A stretch of 64,000 bases of DNA from Edaphobacter sp. (GTDB lineage: Bacteria; Acidobacteriota; Terriglobia; Terriglobales; Acidobacteriaceae). Position 1 is the first letter of the stretch. Every line of letters starts with the position of its first letter. Location of the stretch: the NCBI GenBank assembly GCA_025462645.1, contig JAOAPB010000033.1, forward strand, positions 1-64,000, written 5' to 3'. The position numbers and the translations under genes are program-made. A model generated the notes under the pieces. The model was given only the letters and a program-made list of their open reading frames with translations. It did no database searches and was not told the origin of the DNA. Below are positions 33,245 through 41,972 of this stretch, one piece after another.

Positions 33245-34198
33245 CTACCAGCCGCGGGTCTGCATGAGCTGTGACTCTTCGATGGCGGCTGCCGCGAGGC
33301 CCTTCATGGAGCCGAGAACGGCTTCGGAGGCCTCGGCGACGATCTTCGGATCGTTGTAGTGGGTGGTGGCGATGACGATGGCCTTGGCACGGGAGACTGC
33401 TTCGGCACGCTCCTTCGGGTCGTTCTCGACGTCGAGCGGGGTTGCGCGCTCCTTCATGAAGATGCCGGAGCCGACGAAGATCGACTCTGCGCCGAGCTGC
33501 ATCATGAGTGCGGCGTCGGCCGGGGTGGCGATGCCACCGGCGGAGAAGTTGGGGACAGGGAGCTTGCCTGCCTTGGCGACCATGCGGATGAGCTCGTAGG
33601 GCGCGCCGTGGACCTTGGCTGCGTTGTAGAGCTCTTCGTCGCCAAGGACGGTGAGGGCCTTGATCTCGCGGACGATCTGACGCATGTGCTGGACGGCGTG
33701 GACGACATCGCCGGTACCAGGCTCGCCCTTGGTGCGGATCATGGCTGCGCCTTCAGCGATGCGACGAAGCGCTTCACCGAGGTTGCGGGCTCCGCAGACG
33801 AAGGGCGTGGTGAAGGCGTGCTAGTCGATCTGCTAGGCCACGACGGCGGGGGTGAGAACCTCCGACTCGTCGATGAAGTCGACGCCGAGAGTCTGGAGGA
33901 TCTGGGCCTCGGCGAAGTGGCCGATGCGAGCCTTGGCCATCACCGGAATGGAGACAGCATTGATGATCTCTTTGATGAGCTTGGGATTGGCCATGCGGGC
34001 GACGCCGCCCTCGGCCCGGATCATGGCTGGAACGCGCTCGAGGGCCATGACGGAGATGGCACCGGCCTCTTCGGCGATGCGGGCCTGCTCGACGTTCATG
34101 ACGTCCATGATGACGCCACCTTTAAGCATCTCTGCCAGGCCGGTCTTTAGGCGAAGGGAGGAGGAGGCGAAGTTGCCGTTGGTGGTGTGGTCTGCCAT
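33245..34198 (-). pseudogene. pdxS: pdxS, PLP synthase lyase subunit, interrupted by two in-frame TAG codons
   Basis: The frame from ATG 34198 (AAGGAG ribosome site) to 33245 is collinear with PdxS over its whole length (317 codons). It carries the Schiff-base lysines in [14 protein letters not shown] and [10 protein letters not shown], Asp in VIMDVMN, and [14 protein letters not shown]. Two TAG codons, at 33833-33835 and 33821-33823, separated by CAGATCGAC, cut it after LTPAVVA. Family members have about LTPADEAFHIDK at this point, so several substitutions cluster in 24 bases. There is no frameshift. Either it is a very recent pseudogene, a sequence error, or a suppressed gene. TAG is an ordinary stop elsewhere in the window. 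Confidence 0.85.
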
Positions 34199-34439
34199 GA
34201 CGAATCTCCTTACGGGTCGCGGTTGCGAAGCTATTGGGTTCATTTGACCGCGAGAGTTTAAAGTCTAGCAGCTTTGTTGGCGGATGATGAATCTTCCGGG
34301 CAAGCATTAACGAGCGTGAGGCCGAGAAGATGAATTTGGCTGAAAATTCAACTGCGATTTATCAGCGATACCGTGTGAATCACTCAAGCTGCGCTTAGGG
34401 CGGTATGCGGATTGCCACTGGGAGATGCTGGAGGTGTGG

Positions 34440-35168
34440 ATGGACGCTGAGCTGACGATTGTGATTCCGGCCAAAAATGAAGTAAAGATGCTGCCGAAGC
34501 TGCTGAAGTCGCTGTGCAAGCAGGACTACGAGGGGATGAGCGAGACCCGGGTGCTGGTGGCAGACGCAGGCTCGACCGATGGAACGGTGGAGGTGGCTCT
34601 GAGCTTCAGAGATCGCCTGGCGGTGGAGGTGATACCGGGTGGGCTGCCGTCGGTAGGGCGCAATGCCGGGGCTCGGTTGGCGACAACGAAGTATGTGCTG
34701 TTTCTGGATGCGGATGTCGAGCTGCCAGAACCCACACTGCTGCGGCGGGCGCTGTGGAGGATGCGGCGACGAAATTTGCATCTCGCAACGACGAATATCG
34801 CCTGCCGGCATGGGGGATTCTTCGATGATGCGCTGTATGCGGGCAATAACCTGATGCAGTACATAGGCTCGTTTCTGAAGCCGTTCGCCACGGGGATGTT
34901 CATGCTGTTCGACAGGGAGGCGTTCTGGGCGCTGGGAGGGTTCAATGAGCGCGCTCTGTTCGCGGAGGACTATCTGCTATCGAAGGGTGTGGCACGGATA
35001 CGGTTTCGGATCGTGCGCGGCAAGGTGCTGACGACGAATCGCCGATTCAAGAAGCTGGGGCATGGTCGGATGGTCTGGATGTTCTTCAAGACCATGATGC
35101 ATAGCTGGGACGATGGATATTTTCTGCGGGATCAGGGGTACTGGGGCGAGGCCGAGGCCGAGGTCTAG
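34440..35168 (+). CDS. Glycosyltransferase family 2
   Basis: A 242-residue GT-A glycosyltransferase from the ATG at 34440, which has GGAGG five to six bases upstream; an ATG at 34425 has no spacing from a GGAG. Motifs are TIVIPAKNE at the N-terminus, then VADAGSTDGT and the DXD metal-binding FLDADVELP. It then has the acceptor-side FNERALFAEDYLLSKGV with an ED pair. It has no transmembrane domain in the core. Donor and acceptor are unknown. Neighbours (thioesterase, phosphoesterase) are on the other strand. Confidence 0.9.
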   Translation: MDAELTIVIPAKNEVKMLPKLLKSLCKQDYEGMSETRVLVADAGSTDGTVEVALSFRDRLAVEVIPGGLPSVGRNAGARLATTKYVLFLDADVELPEPTLLRRALWRMRRRNLHLATTNIACRHGGFFDDALYAGNNLMQYIGSFLKPFATGMFMLFDREAFWALGGFNERALFAEDYLLSKGVARIRFRIVRGKVLTTNRRFKKLGHGRMVWMFFKTMMHSWDDGYFLRDQGYWGEAEAEV

Positions 35169-35171
35169 CGA

Positions 35172-35675
35172 CTACGACTCCGGTTGCGTGAGGCCGGCCA
35201 GGGCGAGGAGCCTTTCGTCGACGACGATGAAGAGGCCTTTGGCGCGGGCGAGAACGGTGCCGTCGGGGTGCTGGATCTCGGCTTGATGGAAGAGCTTGCG
35301 GCCCTGACGGCTGAGATGGCGGCTGACGAGGACCAGCGACTGGTAGAGCGGAACGGGACGGAGGTAGTCGACCTCCATGTGACGGGTCATGGCCAGGACG
35401 TTGAGGGGGCGGTTGAGCTTGCTCATGGCCTCATCGAGGAGCGTGGCTACGATGCCGCCATGAATGTGCCCGGGAGGGCCTTCGTGGAGGCGGTCGAGTT
35501 GAATGTGCGCTGTGGCTACCGGAGCTTCTGGATTGGATGTATCGGTGGTGAAGACGAGGTGCAGTCCTTGAGGGTTGGCGGGACCGCAGCCGAAGCAGTG
35601 GCTGGCTCGCTCGTCGATGGTGAGGTTTGTGTCCATTGAGGAGGGAGTGTGACGGGTTTTATCGGGAGTTGTCAT
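35172..35675 (-). CDS. PaaI-type hotdog thioesterase
   Basis: A hotdog-fold acyl-CoA thioesterase family protein. The core signature is HIHGGIVATLLDEAMSKL, with VDYLRPVPLYQSLVLVSR and HPDGTVLARAKGLFIVV. A cysteine-rich entry segment, ERASHCFGCGPANPQGLHL, is typical of one PaaI subgroup. The start is uncertain: ATG 35675 and ATG 35636 are both in frame, and neither has a good ribosome site, so I give 35675. It overlaps no neighbour and is convergent with the glycosyltransferase. Confidence 0.85.
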   Translation of the reverse strand: MTTPDKTRHTPSSMDTNLTIDERASHCFGCGPANPQGLHLVFTTDTSNPEAPVATAHIQLDRLHEGPPGHIHGGIVATLLDEAMSKLNRPLNVLAMTRHMEVDYLRPVPLYQSLVLVSRHLSRQGRKLFHQAEIQHPDGTVLARAKGLFIVVDERLLALAGLTQPES

Positions 35676-35743
35676 GGGGTGAGTGGATCGTACGATAGCA
35701 GAGCGCAGGAGCCTCAATGCCTCTCATAATGCCGCAAGAAGCA

Positions 35744-36619
35744 TCAGGCTGGCTGAAGGGTGATCAGGGTGATCTCCGGTGGGCAGTTGAGACGGAAGGG
35801 AAGGCCAACCGTACCGATACCCCGATTGACGTAGAGTTGCATCCGGTTGAAGTGGAAGTGGCCTTCGACGTACTTCTCTCCCATGGGCGGGAGGATAAGC
35901 GGCCCGGTGAAGGGGAGACGAACCTGGCCACCGTGGGAGTGGCCGGAGAGCATGAGGTCGACGAGGGGGCCCCGGGGGTGTTTGACGACGTCGTCGGCAT
36001 AGTCGGGCTCATGGGCCATGAGGACGACTGGGCCGTCCGGCTTGGCGGGGATAGTCAGATTGAGGTCGGGGTGGCTGGTGCCGGGGTCGTCGGCACCGCA
36101 GAGCCAGATGCGGGAGCCTCTGCGCTCGATGGGAACATGCTGATTGACCAGGACGGGAGTGTTTTTGCTGCTGAGGGCTTCGATGACCAGCGAGGCGCTG
36201 ACGGAGACGTCGTGGTTGCCGAGAATGGCGTAGCGCAGCGGACTGGTGAGGGTGCTGATGATCTCGGCGCAGCGGTGGGCGGCGTGTTCGGAGGTGATGA
36301 AGGTGAGGGAGCCGCGAGTGATGAAGTCGCCTGTGAGCAGGACGAGGTCGGGGTTGAGGGAGTTGACCCTGTGGATGACGTGTTCGAGAAAGAAGGGCTC
36401 GGTAAACTCATCGAGATGGATGTCGCTGAGCTGCACGATGCGATAGCCATGGAAAGGATCGGGCAGGTTGTTGATAGCGATAGGGCGATGGATGATGTCG
36501 ATGGCGTGGCGGGCGATCTCGCCGGAGTAGAGCGCGAGCCCGGCGGCGGTGACTCCGGAGCCAATCAGAAATCTGCGGCGGGTGAAGCGTGATGGCTGAT
36601 CGGATTTAACGCCGGACAT
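35744..36619 (-). CDS. Metallophosphoesterase with twin-arginine signal
   Basis: A 291-residue calcineurin-like phosphoesterase. The N-terminus RRRFLIGSGVTAAGLAL resembles a Tat signal anchor. Metal-binding motifs are DIHLDEF, TGDFIT, GNHDVS and GHSHGG, and the arrangement matches YkuE/YaeI-type enzymes, which act on phospholipid-like or UDP-sugar substrates. It is divergent from the M24 peptidase gene. Confidence 0.92.
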   Translation of the reverse strand: MSGVKSDQPSRFTRRRFLIGSGVTAAGLALYSGEIARHAIDIIHRPIAINNLPDPFHGYRIVQLSDIHLDEFTEPFFLEHVIHRVNSLNPDLVLLTGDFITRGSLTFITSEHAAHRCAEIISTLTSPLRYAILGNHDVSVSASLVIEALSSKNTPVLVNQHVPIERRGSRIWLCGADDPGTSHPDLNLTIPAKPDGPVVLMAHEPDYADDVVKHPRGPLVDLMLSGHSHGGQVRLPFTGPLILPPMGEKYVEGHFHFNRMQLYVNRGIGTVGLPFRLNCPPEITLITLQPA

Positions 36620-36689
36620 AGGCCATGATAACGGGTGGAGCGCTCGAAAGGCGAACGGAACGGCGTAGTTGGGTAGAATTCAGAGAGTG

Positions 36690-37775
36690 ATGAATTTGAG
36701 TGCGCGGAAGAAGAGGGCAATGGCTGCGGCCAGGGATACGGGGGTGGATGGGCTGCTGGTGACGCATCTGCCAGATGTGCGCTATCTATGCGGCTTTACT
36801 GGATCCTATGCGGCCCTTGTGCTGGCGGGTGGACGGCCGGTGCTGTTTACCGATGGCCGATATACCGCACAGGCCAAGGCCGAGGCGCAAGGGACGCGGG
36901 TGGTGATCGCGAAGAAGCCGGCGGTGATCGCAGCTTGTGAGTGGATAGAAGCTGCTGGAGTGCGGAGATGCGGATTTGATGCGGCGCACACGACGGTGGC
37001 GGCGCTGGAGACCATGCGGAAGGCGGTGTCGACGAAGGTGCGGCGCGGGCTGTTTGTCGCTGCGGGTTCGCTCGTCGCTCGACTGCGTGAGGTAAAGGAC
37101 GCGGAGGAGATCGAACGGATGCGAAGGGGCGCCCTGATGGGGTGTGGACTCTTCGATCACATGCTTACTTATCTGGAGCCGGGGCTGACGGAGGTTGCCG
37201 TGGCTGCCGAGCTGGAACATGCGGCGCGGCTGGCTGGAGCGGAGGCGATGTCGTTCGAGACGATCGTCGCCAGCGGGGAGCGTTCGGCGCTGCCGCATGG
37301 GCGAGCCACGACGGCGAAGCTGCCCCGGCGAGGGTTCGTGACGCTGGACTTCGGTGTTATGCTCGACGGGTATTGCAGCGATATGACGCGCACCGTTCAC
37401 CTCGGCAAGGCGATGGACGGCGAGCGGGAAGTGTATGATTTTGTGCTGGAAGCGCAGGAAGCTGCTGTCGCCGCAGTGGCGCCGGGAGTGACTGCCGGTG
37501 AAGTGGACGAGGCAGCGCGGAGCGTGCTCCGGAGGGCTGGACTGGATAAGTACTTCAGCCACTCGACCGGGCATGGAGTTGGGCTGGAGATTCACGAAGG
37601 ACCGAGGATTGCGACGAAACAGACGCAGGTTTTAGAGCAAGGTATGGTGATCACAATCGAACCCGGTGTGTACATGCCGGGTAGGTTCGGGTTGCGGATC
37701 GAAGATATGGTTTTGGTGACGGGAACGAGCGGAGAGATCCTGACGCCAAGTGTGAAGGCCTGGATCGAACTGTAA
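36690..37775 (+). CDS. M24-family peptidase (Xaa-Pro aminopeptidase-like)
   Basis: A 361-residue creatinase/prolidase-fold metallopeptidase. The five dinuclear-metal ligands are visible: Asp in TLDFGVMLDG and CSDMTRTVHL, His in HSTGHGVGLEIHE, Glu in ITIEPGVY and Glu in RIEDMV. The N-terminal creatinase-N domain is intact (VTHLPDVRYLCGFTGSYA). A TTG at 36669 is in frame, but the ATG at 36690 is more plausible. It is followed, after about 40 bp, by accB on the same strand, a gene order seen in other bacteria. Confidence 0.95.
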   Translation: MNLSARKKRAMAAARDTGVDGLLVTHLPDVRYLCGFTGSYAALVLAGGRPVLFTDGRYTAQAKAEAQGTRVVIAKKPAVIAACEWIEAAGVRRCGFDAAHTTVAALETMRKAVSTKVRRGLFVAAGSLVARLREVKDAEEIERMRRGALMGCGLFDHMLTYLEPGLTEVAVAAELEHAARLAGAEAMSFETIVASGERSALPHGRATTAKLPRRGFVTLDFGVMLDGYCSDMTRTVHLGKAMDGEREVYDFVLEAQEAAVAAVAPGVTAGEVDEAARSVLRRAGLDKYFSHSTGHGVGLEIHEGPRIATKQTQVLEQGMVITIEPGVYMPGRFGLRIEDMVLVTGTSGEILTPSVKAWIEL

Positions 37776-37813
37776 AAACGAAACACAGTGCCGCAACAGG
37801 CACGGGAAGAGAC

Positions 37814-38302
37814 ATGATGGACGGAAATAAGTTGAATGAGTTGCGAGAGCTCGTCGAATTTTTGAAGGCGAATGAGATTGCCGAGTTCGACATGGAGCAG
37901 GCTGACCTGAAGGTGCGGATCAAGTTCGCCGGTGAGCCTGCGGCGACAGGTGGGATCGATCTGGCGCATTTGAGCAGGCTGATGGCTTCGGCTCCTTCTT
38001 CTGCGCCAGCGGCTGCTATACCTGTGGCAGCGAGCGCTGCGGCTGCTCCGGCGGAAGAGGCTCTGCATGAGGTGAAGTCGCCGATCGTGGGAACGTTCTA
38101 CGAGTCGCCCTCTCCTGGCGCTCAGTCGTTCGTGAAGATAGGGGACCAGGTGGAGGTAGGGCAGGTGCTCTGCATCGTCGAGGCGATGAAGCTGATGAAT
38201 GAGATTGAATCGGACGTCGCCGGCGAAGTGGTGAAGCGAATTGCTGTGAGCGGACAGCCTGTGGAGTATGGGCAACCGCTGTTTGCCATCAGGGCGCGGT
38301 AA
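37814..38302 (+). CDS. accB: Acetyl-CoA carboxylase biotin carboxyl carrier protein
   Basis: A 162-residue BCCP. The biotinyl-lysine is Lys126 in VEAMKLMNE, within the usual hammerhead (SPIVGTFYESPSPGAQSFVKIGD). An N-terminal helical domain (NELRELVEFLKANEIAEF) binds AccC and an Ala/Pro linker joins the two. The GGAAGAG ribosome site supports the start. It is 64 bp upstream of accC and feeds malonyl-CoA to fatty acid synthesis. accA and accD are not in this window. Confidence 0.97.
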   Translation: MMDGNKLNELRELVEFLKANEIAEFDMEQADLKVRIKFAGEPAATGGIDLAHLSRLMASAPSSAPAAAIPVAASAAAAPAEEALHEVKSPIVGTFYESPSPGAQSFVKIGDQVEVGQVLCIVEAMKLMNEIESDVAGEVVKRIAVSGQPVEYGQPLFAIRAR

Positions 38303-38366
38303 AGCTTAATCAAATACAGAGCAGCAATGAGCTGTGACATAAGCTCGACGGAAGGCATCTGCGTTT

Positions 38367-39728
38367 ATGTTTCGTAAGGTATTGATTGCAAATCGTGGGG
38401 AGATTGCACTGCGCGTCATCAGCGCGTGCAAGGAGATGGGCATCCGCACGGTTGCGGTGTACAGCGAGGCGGATAGAAACTCGCTGCATGTGAAGTTCGC
38501 GGATGAGGCGATCTGCATTGGTCCCCCGCGCAGTGCGGAGAGCTACCTGAATGTTCCGGCAGTGATATCAGCCGCTGAGATCGCGGACGTGGATGCGATC
38601 CATCCGGGATACGGGCTGCTGAGCGAGAATGCGAACTTCGCCGAGGTGTGCCGAGCCTCGAATATCAAGTTCATCGGACCCCCGCCCGAAGTGACGCGGA
38701 TGATGGGCGAGAAGTCGACGGCGCGGCAGACGATGAAGAAGGCCAAGGTGCCGATTCTGCCGGGCTCCGATGGCGTGATCGAGAATGAAGGCGAGGCGCT
38801 GGAGTGGGCCAGGAGTGTAGGGTATCCGGTGATCCTGAAGGCCGTTGCAGGTGGCGGTGGGCGCGGGATGCGCATCTGCCGCAACGCCGAGGAGCTGCCG
38901 GCACTGTTCAACCAGGCCTCGACTGAGGCGGCGAACGCATTCGGCAATGGCGACCTCTACATGGAGAAGTTCATCGAGCGGCCGCGGCACATCGAGTTCC
39001 AGGTGCTGGCGGATGAGCATGGCAATGTGATGAGCCTGGGAGAACGCGAGTGCTCGATCCAGCGGCGACACCAGAAGCTGATTGAAGAGGCTCCAAGCCT
39101 GATGGTGACTCCGAAGCTGCGCGAGGAGCTGGGCAAGACGATCAAGAAGTCGCTCGAGAATATCGGCTACTGGAACGCCGGGACGATCGAGTTCCTGATG
39201 GATGAAGATGGGAAGATCTACTTCATCGAGATGAATACGCGCATCCAGGTAGAGCACTGTGTCACCGAGATGGTGACGGGGGTCGACCTGGTGAAGGCGC
39301 AGCTGCGCATCGCAGCGGGAGAGAAGCTGAACGCGATTGTGCCAGAACCGGTGGTCATTCGCGGCCATGCCATCGAGTGCCGCATCAATGCGGAGCATCC
39401 GGAGACGTTCACGCCGAGCGCGGGGAAGATCACGGCGTTCAATGTGCCGGGGGGCAATGGCGTTCGCGTGGATACGGCGCAGTATGCCGAGGGCGTGGTG
39501 CCGCCGTACTACGACAGCATGATCGCCAAGCTGATCTGCCATGGCAAGGATCGCGAAGAGGCGATGAACAAGATGCAGCGCGCGCTGTCGCAGTTCGTAG
39601 TGCAGGGGATTCATACGACGATTCCAATGCATCAGAAGATCTTTGCGGATGAGGAGTTCCGGTTGGGCAAGTTTGACACGAAGTTCATGGAACGGTTCTT
39701 CGAACGCCAGAAGAATAGTAAGGGCTAG
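38367..39728 (+). CDS. accC: Acetyl-CoA carboxylase biotin carboxylase subunit
   Basis: A 453-residue ATP-grasp biotin carboxylase. It has [20 protein letters not shown] at the N-terminus, the ATP loop [23 protein letters not shown], the [16 protein letters not shown] segment and [17 protein letters not shown]. Length is as usual. It carboxylates the biotin on AccB using bicarbonate and ATP. thiE follows 4 bp after the stop. Confidence 0.97.
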   Translation: MFRKVLIANRGEIALRVISACKEMGIRTVAVYSEADRNSLHVKFADEAICIGPPRSAESYLNVPAVISAAEIADVDAIHPGYGLLSENANFAEVCRASNIKFIGPPPEVTRMMGEKSTARQTMKKAKVPILPGSDGVIENEGEALEWARSVGYPVILKAVAGGGGRGMRICRNAEELPALFNQASTEAANAFGNGDLYMEKFIERPRHIEFQVLADEHGNVMSLGERECSIQRRHQKLIEEAPSLMVTPKLREELGKTIKKSLENIGYWNAGTIEFLMDEDGKIYFIEMNTRIQVEHCVTEMVTGVDLVKAQLRIAAGEKLNAIVPEPVVIRGHAIECRINAEHPETFTPSAGKITAFNVPGGNGVRVDTAQYAEGVVPPYYDSMIAKLICHGKDREEAMNKMQRALSQFVVQGIHTTIPMHQKIFADEEFRLGKFDTKFMERFFERQKNSKG

Positions 39729-39732
39729 GCGC

Positions 39733-40368
39733 GTGCGTTCTCTTAGGCTGCCCAGACTTTATCCAATTCTGGATGCAGGGGTGCTTGCGGCGCGAGGGGT
39801 TGGGGTGGAGGAGTTTGCAAAAGCCCTTCTGGATGCGGGCGCGACTCTGTTGCAGTACCGGGATAAGAATGGAACCCCACAGGACGTACTGCGGAGTGCG
39901 GCGCTGATTCAAGGGTTGCTTGCAGGACGCGAGTGCAGTCTGATCATGAATGACCGGGCCGATCTGGCCGTGCTCGCCGGATGGGACGGCGTGCATGTGG
40001 GCCAGGGCGATCTATCCCCGGAGGATGCGCGCCACGTCGTGGGTCCGACGCGATTGATCGGTGTCTCTACACACACGCAGGAACAGGTTCGCCTCGCTGA
40101 GCTGAGCGATGCGGACTACATAGCAATAGGGCCCATCTTTGCCACGAGCACAAAGGCAGACGCAGAGCCGGTGATTGGACTGGAAGGCGTGCGACGGGCC
40201 AGGGCGCTGACGACCAGGCCACTGGTCGCGATCGGCGGAATCACCCGGGCGAATGCGCGGGGTGTGGTCGATGCCGGGGCGGATTCCGTGGCGGTGATCA
40301 GCGAGCTATTAGTGGAAGGTGCGGCGGTCGAAAAGGTCGTTGGAGACTTTCTCGATCTTTTACGGTAG
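39733..40368 (+). CDS. thiE: Thiamine phosphate synthase
   Basis: A 211-residue TIM-barrel protein that joins HMP-PP and thiazole phosphate to thiamine phosphate. Motifs are MNDRADLAVLAGWDGVHVGQ, STHTQEQ, YIAIGPIFATSTKA and LVAIGGITRANARG. The start is GTG at 39733, four bases past accC stop; the upstream part of the frame is the shadow of accC. No TPP riboswitch is visible because it is an internal gene. Other thiamine genes are not here. Confidence 0.93.
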   Translation: MRSLRLPRLYPILDAGVLAARGVGVEEFAKALLDAGATLLQYRDKNGTPQDVLRSAALIQGLLAGRECSLIMNDRADLAVLAGWDGVHVGQGDLSPEDARHVVGPTRLIGVSTHTQEQVRLAELSDADYIAIGPIFATSTKADAEPVIGLEGVRRARALTTRPLVAIGGITRANARGVVDAGADSVAVISELLVEGAAVEKVVGDFLDLLR

Positions 40369-40380
40369 AAATGACGGAAC

Positions 40381-41955
40381 GTGAATAGTGTAGACAAGAC
40401 AACAGTAGCCCCCTCGGCGCCGCAGTTTGTGCAGGGGATGGGACTTTTTTCCGCGACAGCGATCGTGATGGGCTCGATGATCGGCTCGGGCATCTTTATC
40501 GTCTCGGCGGATATGTCGCGGTCGCTGGGGTCGCCGGCGCTTCTGATTGCGGCGTGGCTGGTGACGGCGCTGATGACCATCATCGGGGCACTCAGCTATG
40601 GCGAACTTGCCGCGATGATGCCGAAGGCAGGTGGGCAGTATGTCTACCTCCGCGAGTCGCTGGGGCCGCTCTGGGGATTTCTATACGGGTGGACACTCTT
40701 CCTGGTCATCCAGACCGGGACGATTGCCGCGGTGGGCGTCGCGTTCGGAAAGTTCCTGGGCGTGTTCTTTCCCTCCGTGAGCGCGCAGAACTGGCTTTGG
40801 CATATCGGGCATGTCCCGCCGTGGCACGTGGGGCCGATGGTGCTGGGGAACATGGACATTGGTCTGAATACGGCCAATCTCGCCGCAATTATCATCATCG
40901 TTCTGCTGACAGTCCTGAATACGATGGGCGTGAAGATGGGCGCGGCGGTGCAGAACCTGTTTACGTCGGCGAAGGTGCTGGCGTTGGCTGTGGTGGTGCT
41001 GGTCGGAGTTCTGGTAAAGGATCCGGCCGCGATGGCGGCTAACTTCGGTGCGGGTTGGCACAACTTCTGGGCAGGCGCAGGCTGGCATACCCTCCATGCG
41101 GCACAGGCGGGAGTGACCACTGGAGACTATGTAGGTCTGTTCACCATCCTCGCGATCGTGCAGGTGGGCTCACTGTTCAGCGCGGATGCGTGGAACAACG
41201 TCACGTTTACGGCGGGGGAGATCAAGAATCCGAAGCGGAATCTGCCCTTGTCACTGGTGATTGGAACCGGCGTCGTGCTGCTGCTGTACATCCTCTGTAA
41301 CTTCGTCTACCTGAGCGTGCTTCCTCTGGCAGGCGATCCGGCGGCAGGGACGATCGCGGGGAGGGGAGTTCAGTTTGCCACCGAAGACCGGGTGGCGACA
41401 GCAGTGATGGAACGCGCCTTTAGCGGCTACGGCGCGAAGCTGATGGCCGCGGCCATTCTGATCTCGACCTTCGGATGCGTGAATGGGATGCTGCTGGCGG
41501 GGGCGCGCGTGTACTACGCGATGAGCCGCGATGGGCTGTTCTTCAAGTCTGTCGGCAAGCTGAGCGAGCGGTCGAAGACGCCGGTGAACTCGTTGTGGGT
41601 GCAGTGCCTGTGGACCTGCCTGCTGTGCCTGTCGGGAAGCTATGGGCAGCTACTGGATTACGTCATCTTCGCAGTGTTGATCTTCTACATCTTGACCATT
41701 GCCGGGTTGTTTGTGCTGCGGCGCACACGTCCGAATGCAGTGCGGCCATATAAAGCGCTCGGCTATCCTCTTCTGCCGGGGCTGTATATCGTGATGGCGA
41801 CGTGGATTTGTGTCGTACTATTGCGTTACAAACCTCAATATACGTGGCCGGGCCTGATTATCGTTCTGCTTGGTGTGCCGGTGTATATGGTGTGGCAGCG
41901 ACAGGGAACTGCGGCTGCAGTGGATGCGGCTGATTTAGAAGCAACCGGGACGTAA
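40381..41955 (+). CDS. APC-superfamily amino acid permease
   Basis: A 524-residue permease with about 12 membrane segments. The APC signature at the start is MGSMIGSGIFIVSADMSR, followed by ISYGELAAMMPKAGGQYVYLRE-like residues and later AGEIKNPKRNLPLSL. The start codon is GTG, 12 bp after thiE. It resembles the LAT/SLC7-type exchangers; the substrate is unknown. A second permease of the same superfamily follows 17 bp later, so they share an operon. Confidence 0.92.
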   Translation: MNSVDKTTVAPSAPQFVQGMGLFSATAIVMGSMIGSGIFIVSADMSRSLGSPALLIAAWLVTALMTIIGALSYGELAAMMPKAGGQYVYLRESLGPLWGFLYGWTLFLVIQTGTIAAVGVAFGKFLGVFFPSVSAQNWLWHIGHVPPWHVGPMVLGNMDIGLNTANLAAIIIIVLLTVLNTMGVKMGAAVQNLFTSAKVLALAVVVLVGVLVKDPAAMAANFGAGWHNFWAGAGWHTLHAAQAGVTTGDYVGLFTILAIVQVGSLFSADAWNNVTFTAGEIKNPKRNLPLSLVIGTGVVLLLYILCNFVYLSVLPLAGDPAAGTIAGRGVQFATEDRVATAVMERAFSGYGAKLMAAAILISTFGCVNGMLLAGARVYYAMSRDGLFFKSVGKLSERSKTPVNSLWVQCLWTCLLCLSGSYGQLLDYVIFAVLIFYILTIAGLFVLRRTRPNAVRPYKALGYPLLPGLYIVMATWICVVLLRYKPQYTWPGLIIVLLGVPVYMVWQRQGTAAAVDAADLEATGT

Positions 41956-41972
41956 AGGAGAACGAACAAACG

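Noticed and set aside
33821..33835. Programmed recoding of TAG in pdxS
   Set aside because: TAG ends several other genes here (for example at 11629, 35168 and 43580), and no stem-loop or selenocysteine or pyrrolysine context is seen, so a lesion or error is simpler.
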